Positions 38,989-48,198 of a stretch of DNA of 64,000 bases are shown here, piece after piece. The notes under the pieces were generated by a model. It worked only from the letters and a program-made list of their open reading frames with translations. It was not told the origin of the DNA and ran no database searches. Within the stretch, counting starts at the first letter, position 1. Each line of letters begins with the position of its first letter. This stretch comes from an uncultured Bacilli bacterium (GTDB taxonomy: Bacteria > Bacillota_I > Bacilli_A > RFN20 > CAG-288). Both the position numbers and the translations under genes were made by a program. Location: positions 1-64,000 of the forward strand of contig CAKVBX010000001.1 of NCBI GenBank assembly GCA_934725685.1. Direction: 5' to 3'.

Positions 38989-41532
38989 TCACCGCTGTTG
39001 AAGAACGATAGAAATGACGTCTTCTTCCGTCATTTGATGCGTAAAGGTAACAAGGACAACATCACTGTCCGGCGCACTCTCTTCATTGGAGAGAATGGAA
39101 GCTTTCAGATTTCTAGGGTTGAGCGTAAAGGGAATTTCTCTGCCATTGAGAAGGACGCTTTCCACCGGGGTGTCATAGAGGGAATGATATTTCAGCGTAA
39201 TCTCTTTTTCTCTGTCAGCGCCGTGGGAATTGCCTTCCGCCTTGGACAGTCTCACTTCGAAGGCATGCTTTTCATTTCCGTAGCCTACCTCCACCTTCAT
39301 TTGACGGCACTCTCCGCTTTGATAAGCGATGGTCTCCCGATCATCCTCATAGAGGAAGGTGGTATCTTTTTCCTTCCTGGAAGGATAATAATCCAGTGTA
39401 AGTCGATCCCATTTCTGTGTCTTGGTGTTGTTGCTGTCCGGTGCAAGCAGGGAGACTGTTCCTCTCTTCACGAAGAGAGGAGTTTCATCCAAAGAGAAGT
39501 CACGGGTGACTGCTTTTCCGCCCTCATAGCTCTTTCCGGTATAAGGATCGAGCCACTCTCCCTTCGGAAGATAGACAGTGCCGTTCTTCTGTTTCCTTGC
39601 CTTGACAAAGAAAAGCCGAAGGACCGCTTCTCCGCCGCCCTGGAAGTATTCAAGTTCGATATGATGCGTTCCTTTCTTCAGAGTTCTTCCGCTTACAACC
39701 GCAGCGGAATGGCAGGTCCAGTCTTCGGCATATGATTCTCCATCCACACGGACACGGATTCCGTCATCGGCGACAAATGCGAGTGCTCTGTCTTTGTCAA
39801 GACGGATGTCAGTTTCCATCCGGCAGGAAAAATCATAGACAGGGAGTCCTTCCGCAAAAGGAGTTCCGTCGCTATTGAAATCGATATTGTCAAATTCCGT
39901 TTCAAGTAATGGATTTCCCTCTGGTTCTCTACCTTTGTAGAAGGTAGCATGGACCGGTGTCAGGAAATGTTGATTCGATAGCGGATGGCGTTCGAGTCCC
40001 CTCGCCTTCTCATAATCCGGATAGGCGACAAGCAAATTACCGAAGAGGAATTCTCCCGGATACTGTTCGGCTGCCTTCTCTTTGGGATATTCATCCAGGA
40101 TTCTTCTGTCAAGGGGGGTTCCGTCGAGATAGCTCTGATAAGCAGAAGCGTAGAACATCGGAAGCAGACGGTATCTCCGCTTGACGCTCTCTCTGACGAT
40201 ATCAGTGGTCTCTTCATCATACTGCCACGGTTCTCTGGTCCGGATTACGGTATTGGTACAGTGAGGACGGAAGACAGGAAGGAACGTCCCGATCTGCATC
40301 CAGCGGATAAAGAGTTCCTTATCCGGATTTCCGGTATGTCCGCCACAATCCGGATGGACATAAGGGATGCAGTTTTCTCCGGCCAATAAAACATTCTCGA
40401 TATTTTGATAGAGACTCTCAGAACCGGAGCCGATATCTCCGGTCCACTGGAGCGGATAGCGATGCGAGGCGGTATTCTGAATCCCAAAATAAGTGCCGTT
40501 AGCGATATTGTCGGCATTAGCCATCACTCCGACCCTTCTCGGCGCCTTGTCTCTTGCTTTGTGCCGGTATTCGTGAGCAGTAATATCGTGGAAGAGATAC
40601 ATTCCCCAGGTCTCAGGATGAATGAATCCATCAGGCGAAATCAGCTTTGTCGACCAGTTGCGGTCATACCACCAATAATCGAGACCCATCGAAAGGAAGT
40701 GCTTCAGTTTCTCCTCACGGAAGGCAATCTCAGTCGGAGAGAGAACACTCGTGGCACCAGGCTGCGGCTCCGGATGATCGTTGAACATGATTTCGATATT
40801 GTTCTGATGCGCAAAATCGAAATAGGCTTTCATGTCGGGGAAGAGTTGTGTGTTGACATCGTATCCGATGCCGGAGGACATCTCTCTCCAATCGGTATCA
40901 ATGACGACATTGTCCAGAGGGACATCGTGAGACTGATAATCACGGATAATATCTTCCGCTTCTTTCTGTGTATAGGCATAATACTTCGAGTTCCAGCAAC
41001 CGAAAGCGGAAAGTCGGAGTAGCTCCGGGCGCCCCGTCAGGTCGAGATAGGCTCTGCGTAGTCTCCTCGGATCGTTCCCGGCAAAAATAAGATAGACATC
41101 GTCCGCATCCTTCTGGATGAGGTATCCATTGTATTCGTCCTCTTTCTTTTCCGCATGATAGCCATAGGGAGGAACAACGATTCTCGGTTTGTCATAGACA
41201 GCATAGATTTCCGGTGTCTCGGAATAGGAAGGGAGTTCACCCTGGTTCACTCCGTTACGGTAACGATAGACACAGGTTCTTCCCCGATAGATGCTGACTG
41301 CGCTCATTCCCCGGGCGTTCTTCCGGATACGGATGTCGTAATCAGAGAAATGAATGTGGGCACAATCTTTTCTCTCCTTTATGGAATAGGAAAGTTCTTC
41401 TTTACAGAAATTTCTGTCAGGAACAAAGAAAGTGTCTCTGTCTTCGAAATGGCCTTCGTATTCTTTTTCGATACGGATGACTTCCTTGCTGATTAACTGA
41501 ATGCGGATTTTCCCGAAAACGATCTCCTTCAT
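38989..41532 (-). CDS. GH31-family alpha-glycosidase with PA14-like insert
   Basis: An 847-residue retaining alpha-glycosidase. An N-terminal beta-sandwich (about 1-165) precedes the barrel, which carries nucleophile Asp290 in YWWYDRNW and acid/base Asp366 in WTGDIG. Beyond the barrel, about 560-650, a PA14-like carbohydrate-binding insert is suggested by MET.IRL.KD..LAFVADDGIRV. Absence of a signal peptide suggests cytoplasmic action on imported oligosaccharides. The YWWYDRNW signature differs from the common W.DMNE of alpha-glucosidases, so the sugar could be alpha-glucose, galactose or N-acetylgalactosamine. It is 4 bases downstream of lacZ and shares its promoter. Confidence 0.9.
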   Translation of the reverse strand: MKEIVFGKIRIQLISKEVIRIEKEYEGHFEDRDTFFVPDRNFCKEELSYSIKERKDCAHIHFSDYDIRIRKNARGMSAVSIYRGRTCVYRYRNGVNQGELPSYSETPEIYAVYDKPRIVVPPYGYHAEKKEDEYNGYLIQKDADDVYLIFAGNDPRRLRRAYLDLTGRPELLRLSAFGCWNSKYYAYTQKEAEDIIRDYQSHDVPLDNVVIDTDWREMSSGIGYDVNTQLFPDMKAYFDFAHQNNIEIMFNDHPEPQPGATSVLSPTEIAFREEKLKHFLSMGLDYWWYDRNWSTKLISPDGFIHPETWGMYLFHDITAHEYRHKARDKAPRRVGVMANADNIANGTYFGIQNTASHRYPLQWTGDIGSGSESLYQNIENVLLAGENCIPYVHPDCGGHTGNPDKELFIRWMQIGTFLPVFRPHCTNTVIRTREPWQYDEETTDIVRESVKRRYRLLPMFYASAYQSYLDGTPLDRRILDEYPKEKAAEQYPGEFLFGNLLVAYPDYEKARGLERHPLSNQHFLTPVHATFYKGREPEGNPLLETEFDNIDFNSDGTPFAEGLPVYDFSCRMETDIRLDKDRALAFVADDGIRVRVDGESYAEDWTCHSAAVVSGRTLKKGTHHIELEYFQGGGEAVLRLFFVKARKQKNGTVYLPKGEWLDPYTGKSYEGGKAVTRDFSLDETPLFVKRGTVSLLAPDSNNTKTQKWDRLTLDYYPSRKEKDTTFLYEDDRETIAYQSGECRQMKVEVGYGNEKHAFEVRLSKAEGNSHGADREKEITLKYHSLYDTPVESVLLNGREIPFTLNPRNLKASILSNEESAPDSDVVLVTFTHQMTEEDVISIVLQQR

Positions 41533-41536
41533 CTTG

Positions 41537-44500
41537 TTAGTCCTCTCTTTCTTCCGCTTTCATAAGGAAACGGAAACGATGTCCGACCTTCCCGTCTATT
41601 TCATATTGTGGATGAACCGGGGCCCCCCAGGAATCATCCCCACCGATACCTCTCATAAATCCAATGATTTCAAGATAGTTCCGATTGCTTTTCACAAGTT
41701 CCTCACGGTGCTTTGCCGCATCGATGGCAATCGGATCATATTCCTGATATCGGAAGGAGAAGTTCTTGTCAAGAGAAGTAAACTTCAATTTCGTTCTCTC
41801 GTTGGAAAGTATCAACACGCTTGTATCTTCATGATTTCCATTCTCCTGGGGATAGATATAATCCGTATAGCCTTCCTCACAGGTCATAGAATACCACCCG
41901 ATAGGATTTCCTTCTTTTCTGTCGGGATAGCTTTCCATTTTCCTTCCGAAGTAACGAAGAGAATTTACCGACTTTGCCATAGGGAGTGCTAAAGCAATCT
42001 CACCGAGGGTGTCGAGACCGAAGACCGGTTCATACTCTACTTCGATAAGAAGCTCAGCATGCGTATTCACCCGATAGGTGACAGTCATACCTTTCTTCTC
42101 TTTCTCGTCCATTAGATAATGATACGAAATCGAGAAAGAATCCTTTTTCTGTTCCCACTTGATTTGTGAGACATCCACTTTCATGAAGCGGGAATAGGAA
42201 AGAGCAAGACGACTTCTTGTCAGAAAGTCGTTGGTCTGATCATTGTTGGTTGTGGCACGGAAAATAGTCGGAACAGCCGTCAGGGCGAGATATTCCTCCC
42301 CATCGACTTTCACGGAAATAAGACCGCTTAGAGCAAACGAAAGGTTGGTAAGAGAAAAGAGGAGGGAAAGTTTCCCGCAGGTGACGCCGATATTGAAGTT
42401 TCCCTTTGTGATCGTTATCGGATAAGTCTTTTCGCTTTCTCTTGCCTCTTCCGGTTTCAAGGGAAAGTACTGATAGGAAATCAAATCATCACCCTTTCTT
42501 CCGAGCATCGGCTCGGTAAGGAATACCTCTACAATGAGGAAGCCGGTCTCCGAAGGAGAAACGGAAAGAGGAATCTCCTTTTTCTCTCCGGGAAGAATGG
42601 CAATATCCTTTTCGGCCAAAATTTTCTTCCCGGCTGAGGAGGAAACAGAGATGACGATACGGTAAGTGCCAATGACGAACAGAAGTTCGTTCTCCAACAG
42701 GATTCCGTTATCGCTCCGTGAAATATAGAAAGGCTGGTAATGATGTTTCATCGCCAAAGCCTTAGAGGATTTCTGTGCATTCTTTCTGTCAGCGAAAATG
42801 ACACCATTGCAGCAGAAATCGTGGTCGTTCGGCTTATCGAGATAGTCGCCTCCGAAATGAAGCGCATTCGTCTTTTTCTGGCCATCGGTATAGAGCCCCT
42901 GATCGATATAGTCCCAAATGAATCCACCCTGATAGTTCGGATACGCCCTAACCAATTCATGATATTCCTTCAGATTGCCTAGCGAGTTACCCATGGCATG
43001 GGCATATTCGCACTGAAGATAAGGTTTGTTCGGAAATCGCTCCAGAATGGCAGGAATATCTTTCGGTTTGGCATACATTGTCGAAGTGACATCGGAAAGA
43101 TCGGACCATTCCTCTCTGAGATTGTATCCCTCATAATGGACAAGAAGGGTAGAATCAAGTTGCTTCAGTGCAGCCTTCATCTTGCGGAAAACCTCACCTC
43201 TTCCTGCTTCATTTCCCAGGCTGTACATAAAAATGGAAGGATGATTTTTATCACGGAGATACATTCTTTTCACTTTTTCAATGCAGATGTGTTTCCATTC
43301 CGCACGACTGGCGGGAAGCGGAGTGTCATCTTCCACCCACCCCCGATAGGAAAGAATGGTACCATGGGATTCCAAGCAGGCCTCATCCATGACATAAAAG
43401 CCTTTTTCATCGGCCATATCATAGAATTCGTTGCGGTTAGGATAATGGGAAGTCCGGATGGCATTGACATTATTTTCCTTGAGGAATTCTCCATCAAACG
43501 AAAGATCTTCCAATGTGATATTTCTGCCTCGCTCGGGATTCCATTCATGGCGGTCGATCCCATTGATTACCATTCTCTTGCCATTCATCAACAGAATTCC
43601 GTCTTTGATTTCGACCTTCTTCAGTCCGAAATGCTCCTTGATGATTTCAATGACCTCTCCTTCTTTTTTCAGTGTCAGAACCAGATGATAAAGATTGGGA
43701 GTTTCCGCACTCCAGAGTGCGATATCATTCATAGAAAAATGACAATCCATTCCCTCAAAAACGATGCGGTCGATTTCCTCCCCGTCTTGATTCTGAAGTG
43801 AGAGAATCTTCGTCACTCCCTCCAAAGGACCGGACAAGGAAACTGTGACCTCTGCCGTTCTCTTTTCTAAATCGACTTCACTCTGGATTCGGATATCATC
43901 CAAATGTTGTTTCGGAAGGCGGAAGAGAGTGACGTCGCGGAAGAGACCGGTAAAACGGAAAAAGTCCTGATCGAGCAACCAGCTGGAACTCGAATAACGG
44001 AAGCAAAGAAGTGCAATCCGGTTCTTTCCTTCTTTCAGGAAGGGAGTGACATCGAACTCAGAATCGAGATAAAGATTCTCGCTGTATCCTACTTCCTCTC
44101 CGTTGACATAGACAAAAAGACCGGATTCGAAGCCTTTCACATCCAAACGAAAGACATCGTCCCCTTTCTCTTCCACAAAGACATCACGGAAATAAAGCAT
44201 GCAGGGATTCTTGACGGTGAGCGGATCGCCGTTCTCGCTTCTATTGGTGCCATCGAAAGGATACTCGGTATTGACATACTGCGGTTTCGTAATGCCCTGA
44301 AGTTCAATCGAAAGCGGGACTTCGATATCCCGTTCAGAAGTAAAATCATAGTCTTCCTTCAGAAGCTTGGAGATATCTTCAGGATAGTCTTCAAAGAAAC
44401 GTCCCTTCCAGATTCCGGACAGATTCGATTCTTCCGTTTTTCCGGTGAGAAGTTCCTCTTCCCTACGATAGGAAGCAAACAAGCTTCTAGCAGGCAACAG

Positions 44501-44551
44501 ATGAATTCCATAGACCGATTTATCAAAGAGAATCTGCTTGTAATCAAACAT
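41537..44551 (-). CDS. lacZ: GH2 beta-galactosidase LacZ
   Basis: A large GH2 beta-galactosidase of 1004 residues, the usual LacZ length with all five domains. The catalytic barrel has acid/base Glu448 in SLGNEAG and nucleophile Glu515 in YLQCEYAHAMGN; RHEWNPERGR and RTSHYPN are standard LacZ stretches, and the Bgal small-chain domain fills the C-terminal third. It is intracellular (no signal peptide) and hydrolyses lactose or related beta-galactosides. It heads a two-gene operon with the GH31 enzyme, suggesting combined breakdown of an oligosaccharide with both alpha and beta linkages. No lactose permease is near. Confidence 0.95.
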   Translation of the reverse strand: MFDYKQILFDKSVYGIHLLPARSLFASYRREEELLTGKTEESNLSGIWKGRFFEDYPEDISKLLKEDYDFTSERDIEVPLSIELQGITKPQYVNTEYPFDGTNRSENGDPLTVKNPCMLYFRDVFVEEKGDDVFRLDVKGFESGLFVYVNGEEVGYSENLYLDSEFDVTPFLKEGKNRIALLCFRYSSSSWLLDQDFFRFTGLFRDVTLFRLPKQHLDDIRIQSEVDLEKRTAEVTVSLSGPLEGVTKILSLQNQDGEEIDRIVFEGMDCHFSMNDIALWSAETPNLYHLVLTLKKEGEVIEIIKEHFGLKKVEIKDGILLMNGKRMVINGIDRHEWNPERGRNITLEDLSFDGEFLKENNVNAIRTSHYPNRNEFYDMADEKGFYVMDEACLESHGTILSYRGWVEDDTPLPASRAEWKHICIEKVKRMYLRDKNHPSIFMYSLGNEAGRGEVFRKMKAALKQLDSTLLVHYEGYNLREEWSDLSDVTSTMYAKPKDIPAILERFPNKPYLQCEYAHAMGNSLGNLKEYHELVRAYPNYQGGFIWDYIDQGLYTDGQKKTNALHFGGDYLDKPNDHDFCCNGVIFADRKNAQKSSKALAMKHHYQPFYISRSDNGILLENELLFVIGTYRIVISVSSSAGKKILAEKDIAILPGEKKEIPLSVSPSETGFLIVEVFLTEPMLGRKGDDLISYQYFPLKPEEARESEKTYPITITKGNFNIGVTCGKLSLLFSLTNLSFALSGLISVKVDGEEYLALTAVPTIFRATTNNDQTNDFLTRSRLALSYSRFMKVDVSQIKWEQKKDSFSISYHYLMDEKEKKGMTVTYRVNTHAELLIEVEYEPVFGLDTLGEIALALPMAKSVNSLRYFGRKMESYPDRKEGNPIGWYSMTCEEGYTDYIYPQENGNHEDTSVLILSNERTKLKFTSLDKNFSFRYQEYDPIAIDAAKHREELVKSNRNYLEIIGFMRGIGGDDSWGAPVHPQYEIDGKVGHRFRFLMKAEERED

Positions 44552-44589
44552 AATGGCACCTCAGTTATTTTGCTTGTCTCATCGACAAT

Positions 44590-44633
44590 ATTTTACTATA
44601 AACCCCTATGATTTCAACAGCGTTAACGTTAAC
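44590..44633 (-). promoter_or_regulatory. lacZ promoter with GTTAACGTTAAC operator
   Basis: Minus-strand TTGAAA (44612-44617) and TAAAAT (44590-44595) are separated by 16 bases. The perfect 12-base palindrome GTTAACGTTAAC (44622-44633) abuts the -35, and a further AACGTT is at 44661-44666. The pattern fits a LacI-family regulator. The site also lies in the divergent promoter region of the SGNH gene. Confidence 0.65.
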
Positions 44634-44676
44634 ATTAGATTCATGTGATACATTAATCCTAACGTTGTCTTTCTGC

Positions 44677-44705
44677 TTGCTTCCCCTTATCTCCCCCGAT
44701 ATACT
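44677..44705 (+). promoter_or_regulatory. Promoter of the MORN-SGNH gene
   Basis: TTGCTT (44677-44682), a 17-base spacer and TATACT (44700-44705), followed by ribosome binding site AAGGGAT. Confidence 0.5.
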
Positions 44706-44729
44706 AAAAGACCGAAGGGATAAACTATT

Positions 44730-45803
44730 ATGAAAATCTATCACGAGAACGAGTTACGTTTGCTACAGAAGGACGTCTACTTCTTCGTCACCGAAGAGGA
44801 CAAACTGGAAAAAGGGGCCAAAGGCATCGCCAAGATCCGCTATGCCGAAGGTTCTCTCTATACGGGACCGGTCGAATTCACCGGCAAGTCATTTGAGAAA
44901 ATCGGTTATGGGAGACAGGATTTCACCGAATCCTATATCGATTGCGACGAAGTCGGAGGACCGGTCGGCGACAAGCTCTATCTTTATGAGGGAATGTTCG
45001 ACTATAAGGTCACCCAGTGGATCTATGGAGATGGCATCTTCTACTTCATGAAGGACGGAAAACCGGATAGCTATTATGCCGGAAAATTCGCCGGCACCGG
45101 ACTGATCGGCGAATATGAAGGACCGGAGATTGATACCGTCCTTCTCCCTACGTTCCGCAACACAAAAAGACTAACCTCCCTCACCCCACACAAAGCAAGA
45201 ATCGATGGCATGATCGACAGCATGAAGAAAAAGGGAAAGACGGATTACCTCTTCCTAGGAGACAGCTATCTCGACTTCATGAACGGACATCATACCGAGG
45301 AAGGAGAATCCCTTTTTTCCTACTACACTAGAGGAAAAGATGCCTTCAATGCCGGAATCGGCGGATTCCGTTTCTCGGATTTTCTGCCGTTCCTCCGGGA
45401 ACTCATCGAAAGCGGAAAACCGGACAATCTGATTGTCAATCTCGGTTTCAACGATCTCCACGCCGGAAAAACGCCGGAAGGCGTCATCTCTGACATGAAA
45501 GAGTTTTTATCGATTGTTCATGAAATCGTTCCTGACTGTGATGTCTATTTCCTGACTGTCTGTCACTTTCCCGCCTTCCCGCTTTTCCGTGACAAGGAAG
45601 ACGAGCTCAACAGGCTGATGAAAGGACTTGAGGAAAACAAGAAAGTCCATATCATCGAAGCCGATACTGCCTTCGAAGAAGTCAAAAAAAGAGGAGAAGA
45701 TTTCTCCCCTTATACCGAAAGTGACTTGATCCATCCGACCAACAAAGGTTATGAAATCTGGATGGCAAAGATTCTTCCTGAAATCAAAGGTTATCAGAAC
45801 TAG
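44730..45803 (+). CDS. SGNH/GDSL hydrolase with MORN-like N-terminal region
   Basis: A 357-residue protein without a signal peptide. Residues about 30-120 contain MORN-like Tyr/Gly units (AEGSLYTGPVEF, YLYEGMFDYK, WIYGDGIFYF). Residues about 165-357 are an SGNH hydrolase: the nucleophile Ser is in FLGDSYLDF, the oxyanion Gly/Asn in NLGFNDLHAG, and the Asp/His pair in DLIHPTNKGY. Esterase action on an acylated sugar is likely. It is divergent from the lacZ-GH31 operon and shares the region with the palindromic operator, implying joint regulation and a role in processing the same glycan. Its 3' end overlaps the convergent GTPase gene by 4 bases. Confidence 0.87.
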   Translation: MKIYHENELRLLQKDVYFFVTEEDKLEKGAKGIAKIRYAEGSLYTGPVEFTGKSFEKIGYGRQDFTESYIDCDEVGGPVGDKLYLYEGMFDYKVTQWIYGDGIFYFMKDGKPDSYYAGKFAGTGLIGEYEGPEIDTVLLPTFRNTKRLTSLTPHKARIDGMIDSMKKKGKTDYLFLGDSYLDFMNGHHTEEGESLFSYYTRGKDAFNAGIGGFRFSDFLPFLRELIESGKPDNLIVNLGFNDLHAGKTPEGVISDMKEFLSIVHEIVPDCDVYFLTVCHFPAFPLFRDKEDELNRLMKGLEENKKVHIIEADTAFEEVKKRGEDFSPYTESDLIHPTNKGYEIWMAKILPEIKGYQN

Positions 45804-46717
45804 TCATCGTCGTCATCGAGGATAGCGGCTTGACCAAGCCGCTTTTCCAATGCAGGAATATCCACGGAGGAACCAATAAATACGGCCTTAGATTCTGACT
45901 CTTCAAATTCACGGATGGAATATAAGGAATCGACATAATCAAACTGAAGCATTCCAAACGGCGAGGATAAAATGCCTTTTGCCCTCCGAATGTTTCCGTA
46001 CCTTCCACGGGAAATCTCATCCAGGAGATTCACAAGAAAAACCACATTGGGAATCGTGAGTGAGACAAAGGAGACGCTCTCCATTTTCACCATCTTCTTT
46101 GAAGTAGATGGTTTTTCCTTCTCGTTCCTTCCTTCCAACATCGCAAGAAAGAACGCAACCGGGAGTGACTTATAGTCCTCTTTAATTATAGAAGTATTTC
46201 CTTTGGCAATTTTCAGAATACGCTGATAAACAAAATCCTTCTCTTTATTCGAAAGAGATTCCATCTTGGAAAGAAAGACATAGCGGCTCTGTTCAATCTG
46301 GTCTAGGAAAATCCCGTTGAAATCCGTGGTTCCGTTGAGAACGGCAAGCCCATCCACAATACAGATAGGATTGAGAATCTCGATTCGGGAATAGGAAATC
46401 CGATTCAGATTATTCCGGATATTAGTAAGGGAACCGACACCAGTCGGTTCCACAATCAGATAATCCGGATTGATGGTGTTTGCAATGGTCAGGCAGGTAG
46501 ACGCGAACTCACCCTTGGTCGAACAGCAGATACAGCCAGAGGTGAGTTCGTAAATCTTCATAGTATCATTTTCTTCGCGGAGCACAGCTTCATCGACATT
46601 GACGGCACCGAACTCATTCTCAAGGATACAGAAAAGCCTGCCTGTCTTTCTGGAAAACTCTTTGATGAACGTGGTTTTGCCGGCACCGAGAAATCCAGAG
46701 ACAACCAGGATTTTCAT
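45800..46717 (-). CDS. COG0523/CobW-type G3E GTPase
   Basis: A P-loop GTPase of 305 residues of the COG0523 family, whose members load zinc, cobalt or other metals into client proteins. Walker A is GFLGAGKTT at the N terminus, the metal-binding CxCC motif appears as GCICCS, and VEPTGVG is the switch region. The last residues are a run of five Asp, where other members often carry a His-rich tail, possibly a metal-binding variation. The in-frame ATG at 46804 lies well inside the upstream dehydrogenase gene; the ATG at 46717 directly follows that gene's stop. Coupling to a zinc-dependent dehydrogenase suggests metal delivery to it. Confidence 0.9.
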   Translation of the reverse strand: MKILVVSGFLGAGKTTFIKEFSRKTGRLFCILENEFGAVNVDEAVLREENDTMKIYELTSGCICCSTKGEFASTCLTIANTINPDYLIVEPTGVGSLTNIRNNLNRISYSRIEILNPICIVDGLAVLNGTTDFNGIFLDQIEQSRYVFLSKMESLSNKEKDFVYQRILKIAKGNTSIIKEDYKSLPVAFFLAMLEGRNEKEKPSTSKKMVKMESVSFVSLTIPNVVFLVNLLDEISRGRYGNIRRAKGILSSPFGMLQFDYVDSLYSIREFEESESKAVFIGSSVDIPALEKRLGQAAILDDDDD

Positions 46718-46719
46718 GC

Positions 46720-47781
46720 TTACTTCTCGATTCTGACGACAGGCTTGATGAGATCGGCCGGTTTGTCTCTCATGAGGAACAGCGCTTCTTCGAGATGGTC
46801 CCATCCATCAAAGACATGACTGACCAAATGATGGACATCGAGTCTGCCGGAGGAGACAAGAGAACCGAGTTTTTCCATTCTGAGTCTTCCGCCGGGCATG
46901 AGGCCGCCGTTGATTTGCTTATGACCCATACCGACACCCCATTCAATTCTGGGGATATTGACATACTGACCGCTGCCAAGGTAATTGACGTTACCGATTT
47001 TTCCGCCTGCCTTGAGACACCGGATAGCAGGTTCAAATGTTGTACAGTCGCCACCGGCGATGATGACCTTATCGACCCCTTTTCCGTCCGTCATCCTGAG
47101 GACCTGCTCATCGATGGGGCCATTCTTGTAGGAAATGAAATCCGTGGCACCATATTTCTTGGCGGCTTCAACGCAGACCGGTCTTGTTCCGACTGCGATG
47201 ATACGAGAGGCACCTCTTAAAGAAGCGCCGGCAACAGACATGAGACCGACAGGGCCGATACCGATAACGAGGACACTATCACCGAACTGAACATCGGCAA
47301 GTTCGACACCATGAAAACCAGTAGGAACCATGTCAGAAAGCATACAGGCATCGACAGGGTCGATATTGGACGGGAGAATGGCAAGGTTGCCGTCTGCATC
47401 GTTGACATGGAAATATTCGGAGAAGACACCGTCTTTGAAGTTGGAAAATTTCCAGCCGCAAAGCATACCACCGGAATGCATGGAATAGCCGGCCTGAGCC
47501 TCGAGGGAATTCCAGTCCGGAGTGATGGCAGGGACGAGAACTCTGTCACCAGGTTTGAAATCCTTGACAAGGGAGCCGACCTTGACGACTTCACCACAGG
47601 CTTCATGACCGAGAATCATGTTGTGTCTATCGCCGATGGCTCCTTCCCATAACGTATGGACGTCAGACGTACAGATAGCGACTGCGAGCGGTTTGACAAT
47701 GGCATCGAGAGGGCCGATTTCAGGGATATCCTTTTCGATCCATCCGGATTCGCCAATCTTCAGCATTGCGTAACCTTTCAT
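46720..47781 (-). CDS. adh: NADP-dependent secondary (isopropanol) alcohol dehydrogenase
   Basis: A zinc-dependent medium-chain dehydrogenase of 353 residues that closely follows the Thermoanaerobacter/Clostridium secondary-alcohol dehydrogenases throughout. The catalytic zinc ligands are Cys37 (ICTSD), His59-Glu60 (LGHEACG) and an Asp near 150 (LSDMVPTGFHG), as in that tetrameric group; the structural zinc loop is absent, as is typical. The Rossmann motif is GIGPVG and AVGTRPVCVEAAKKYG gives NADP preference. It interconverts secondary alcohols and ketones (for example 2-propanol/acetone). The ribosome binding site is AGGAGG; the promoter (TTGCAA 47832-47837, TAGTAT 47808-47813) is upstream. 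Confidence 0.95.
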   Translation of the reverse strand: MKGYAMLKIGESGWIEKDIPEIGPLDAIVKPLAVAICTSDVHTLWEGAIGDRHNMILGHEACGEVVKVGSLVKDFKPGDRVLVPAITPDWNSLEAQAGYSMHSGGMLCGWKFSNFKDGVFSEYFHVNDADGNLAILPSNIDPVDACMLSDMVPTGFHGVELADVQFGDSVLVIGIGPVGLMSVAGASLRGASRIIAVGTRPVCVEAAKKYGATDFISYKNGPIDEQVLRMTDGKGVDKVIIAGGDCTTFEPAIRCLKAGGKIGNVNYLGSGQYVNIPRIEWGVGMGHKQINGGLMPGGRLRMEKLGSLVSSGRLDVHHLVSHVFDGWDHLEEALFLMRDKPADLIKPVVRIEK

Positions 47782-48082
47782 GTGTTACCTCCTATTTAGA
47801 TGGCAACATACTAACCGATGACATGCAATAATTGCAAGTGAAATGATGAAAGGGCTTTATAAGTTGTATTCTCGTGCTCGTGTCGCCTCATTTTCTTCTG
47901 ATTCGCGCAAATATCAGTCATAAATCTGAAACGATTGTAACACACTATTTTTACTGATTTTTTTGGAAAATACCTAATAGTATTTATATTTTTGTAATTT
48001 GATACATAGAGATATACAGTTAGTAATCTGTGCAACTATTACCATTTCGCATAAAACGAAGCACCGAAGCAGTAGGTTTTTC

Positions 48083-48097
48083 TGATAAGCGCTTTCA
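48083..48097. promoter_or_regulatory. cre-like site TGATAAGCGCTTTCA
   Basis: The minus strand reads TGAAAGCGCTTATCA, a close match to catabolite-responsive elements. It lies about 250 bases upstream of the dehydrogenase promoter, far for direct repression, so its role is uncertain. Confidence 0.4.
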
Positions 48098-48137
48098 TAG
48101 CTGAAATGCTAAATAAGCAACGAAAGACGCTCAATAA

Positions 48138-48173
48138 ACAAAACGCAACAAATACACCTCTGCTGCGTTTTGT
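48138..48173 (-). terminator. Terminator after the Nudix gene
   Basis: ACAAAACGCA pairs with TGCGTTTTGT around a 16-base loop, 26 bases beyond the Nudix stop. The stem is good, the T tract short. Confidence 0.6.
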
Positions 48174-48198
48174 CATGGATGAATTTCATTTTCTCATT

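Larger units (their letters stand above)
47782..48198. other. AT-rich intergenic region upstream of the alcohol dehydrogenase
   Basis: No gene is supported in these 417 bases. They hold the dehydrogenase promoter (47808-47837), a cre-like TGATAAGCGCTTTCA (48083-48097) and the Nudix terminator (48138-48173). The AT-rich tract around 47940-48020 has no recognisable structure. Confidence 0.55.
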
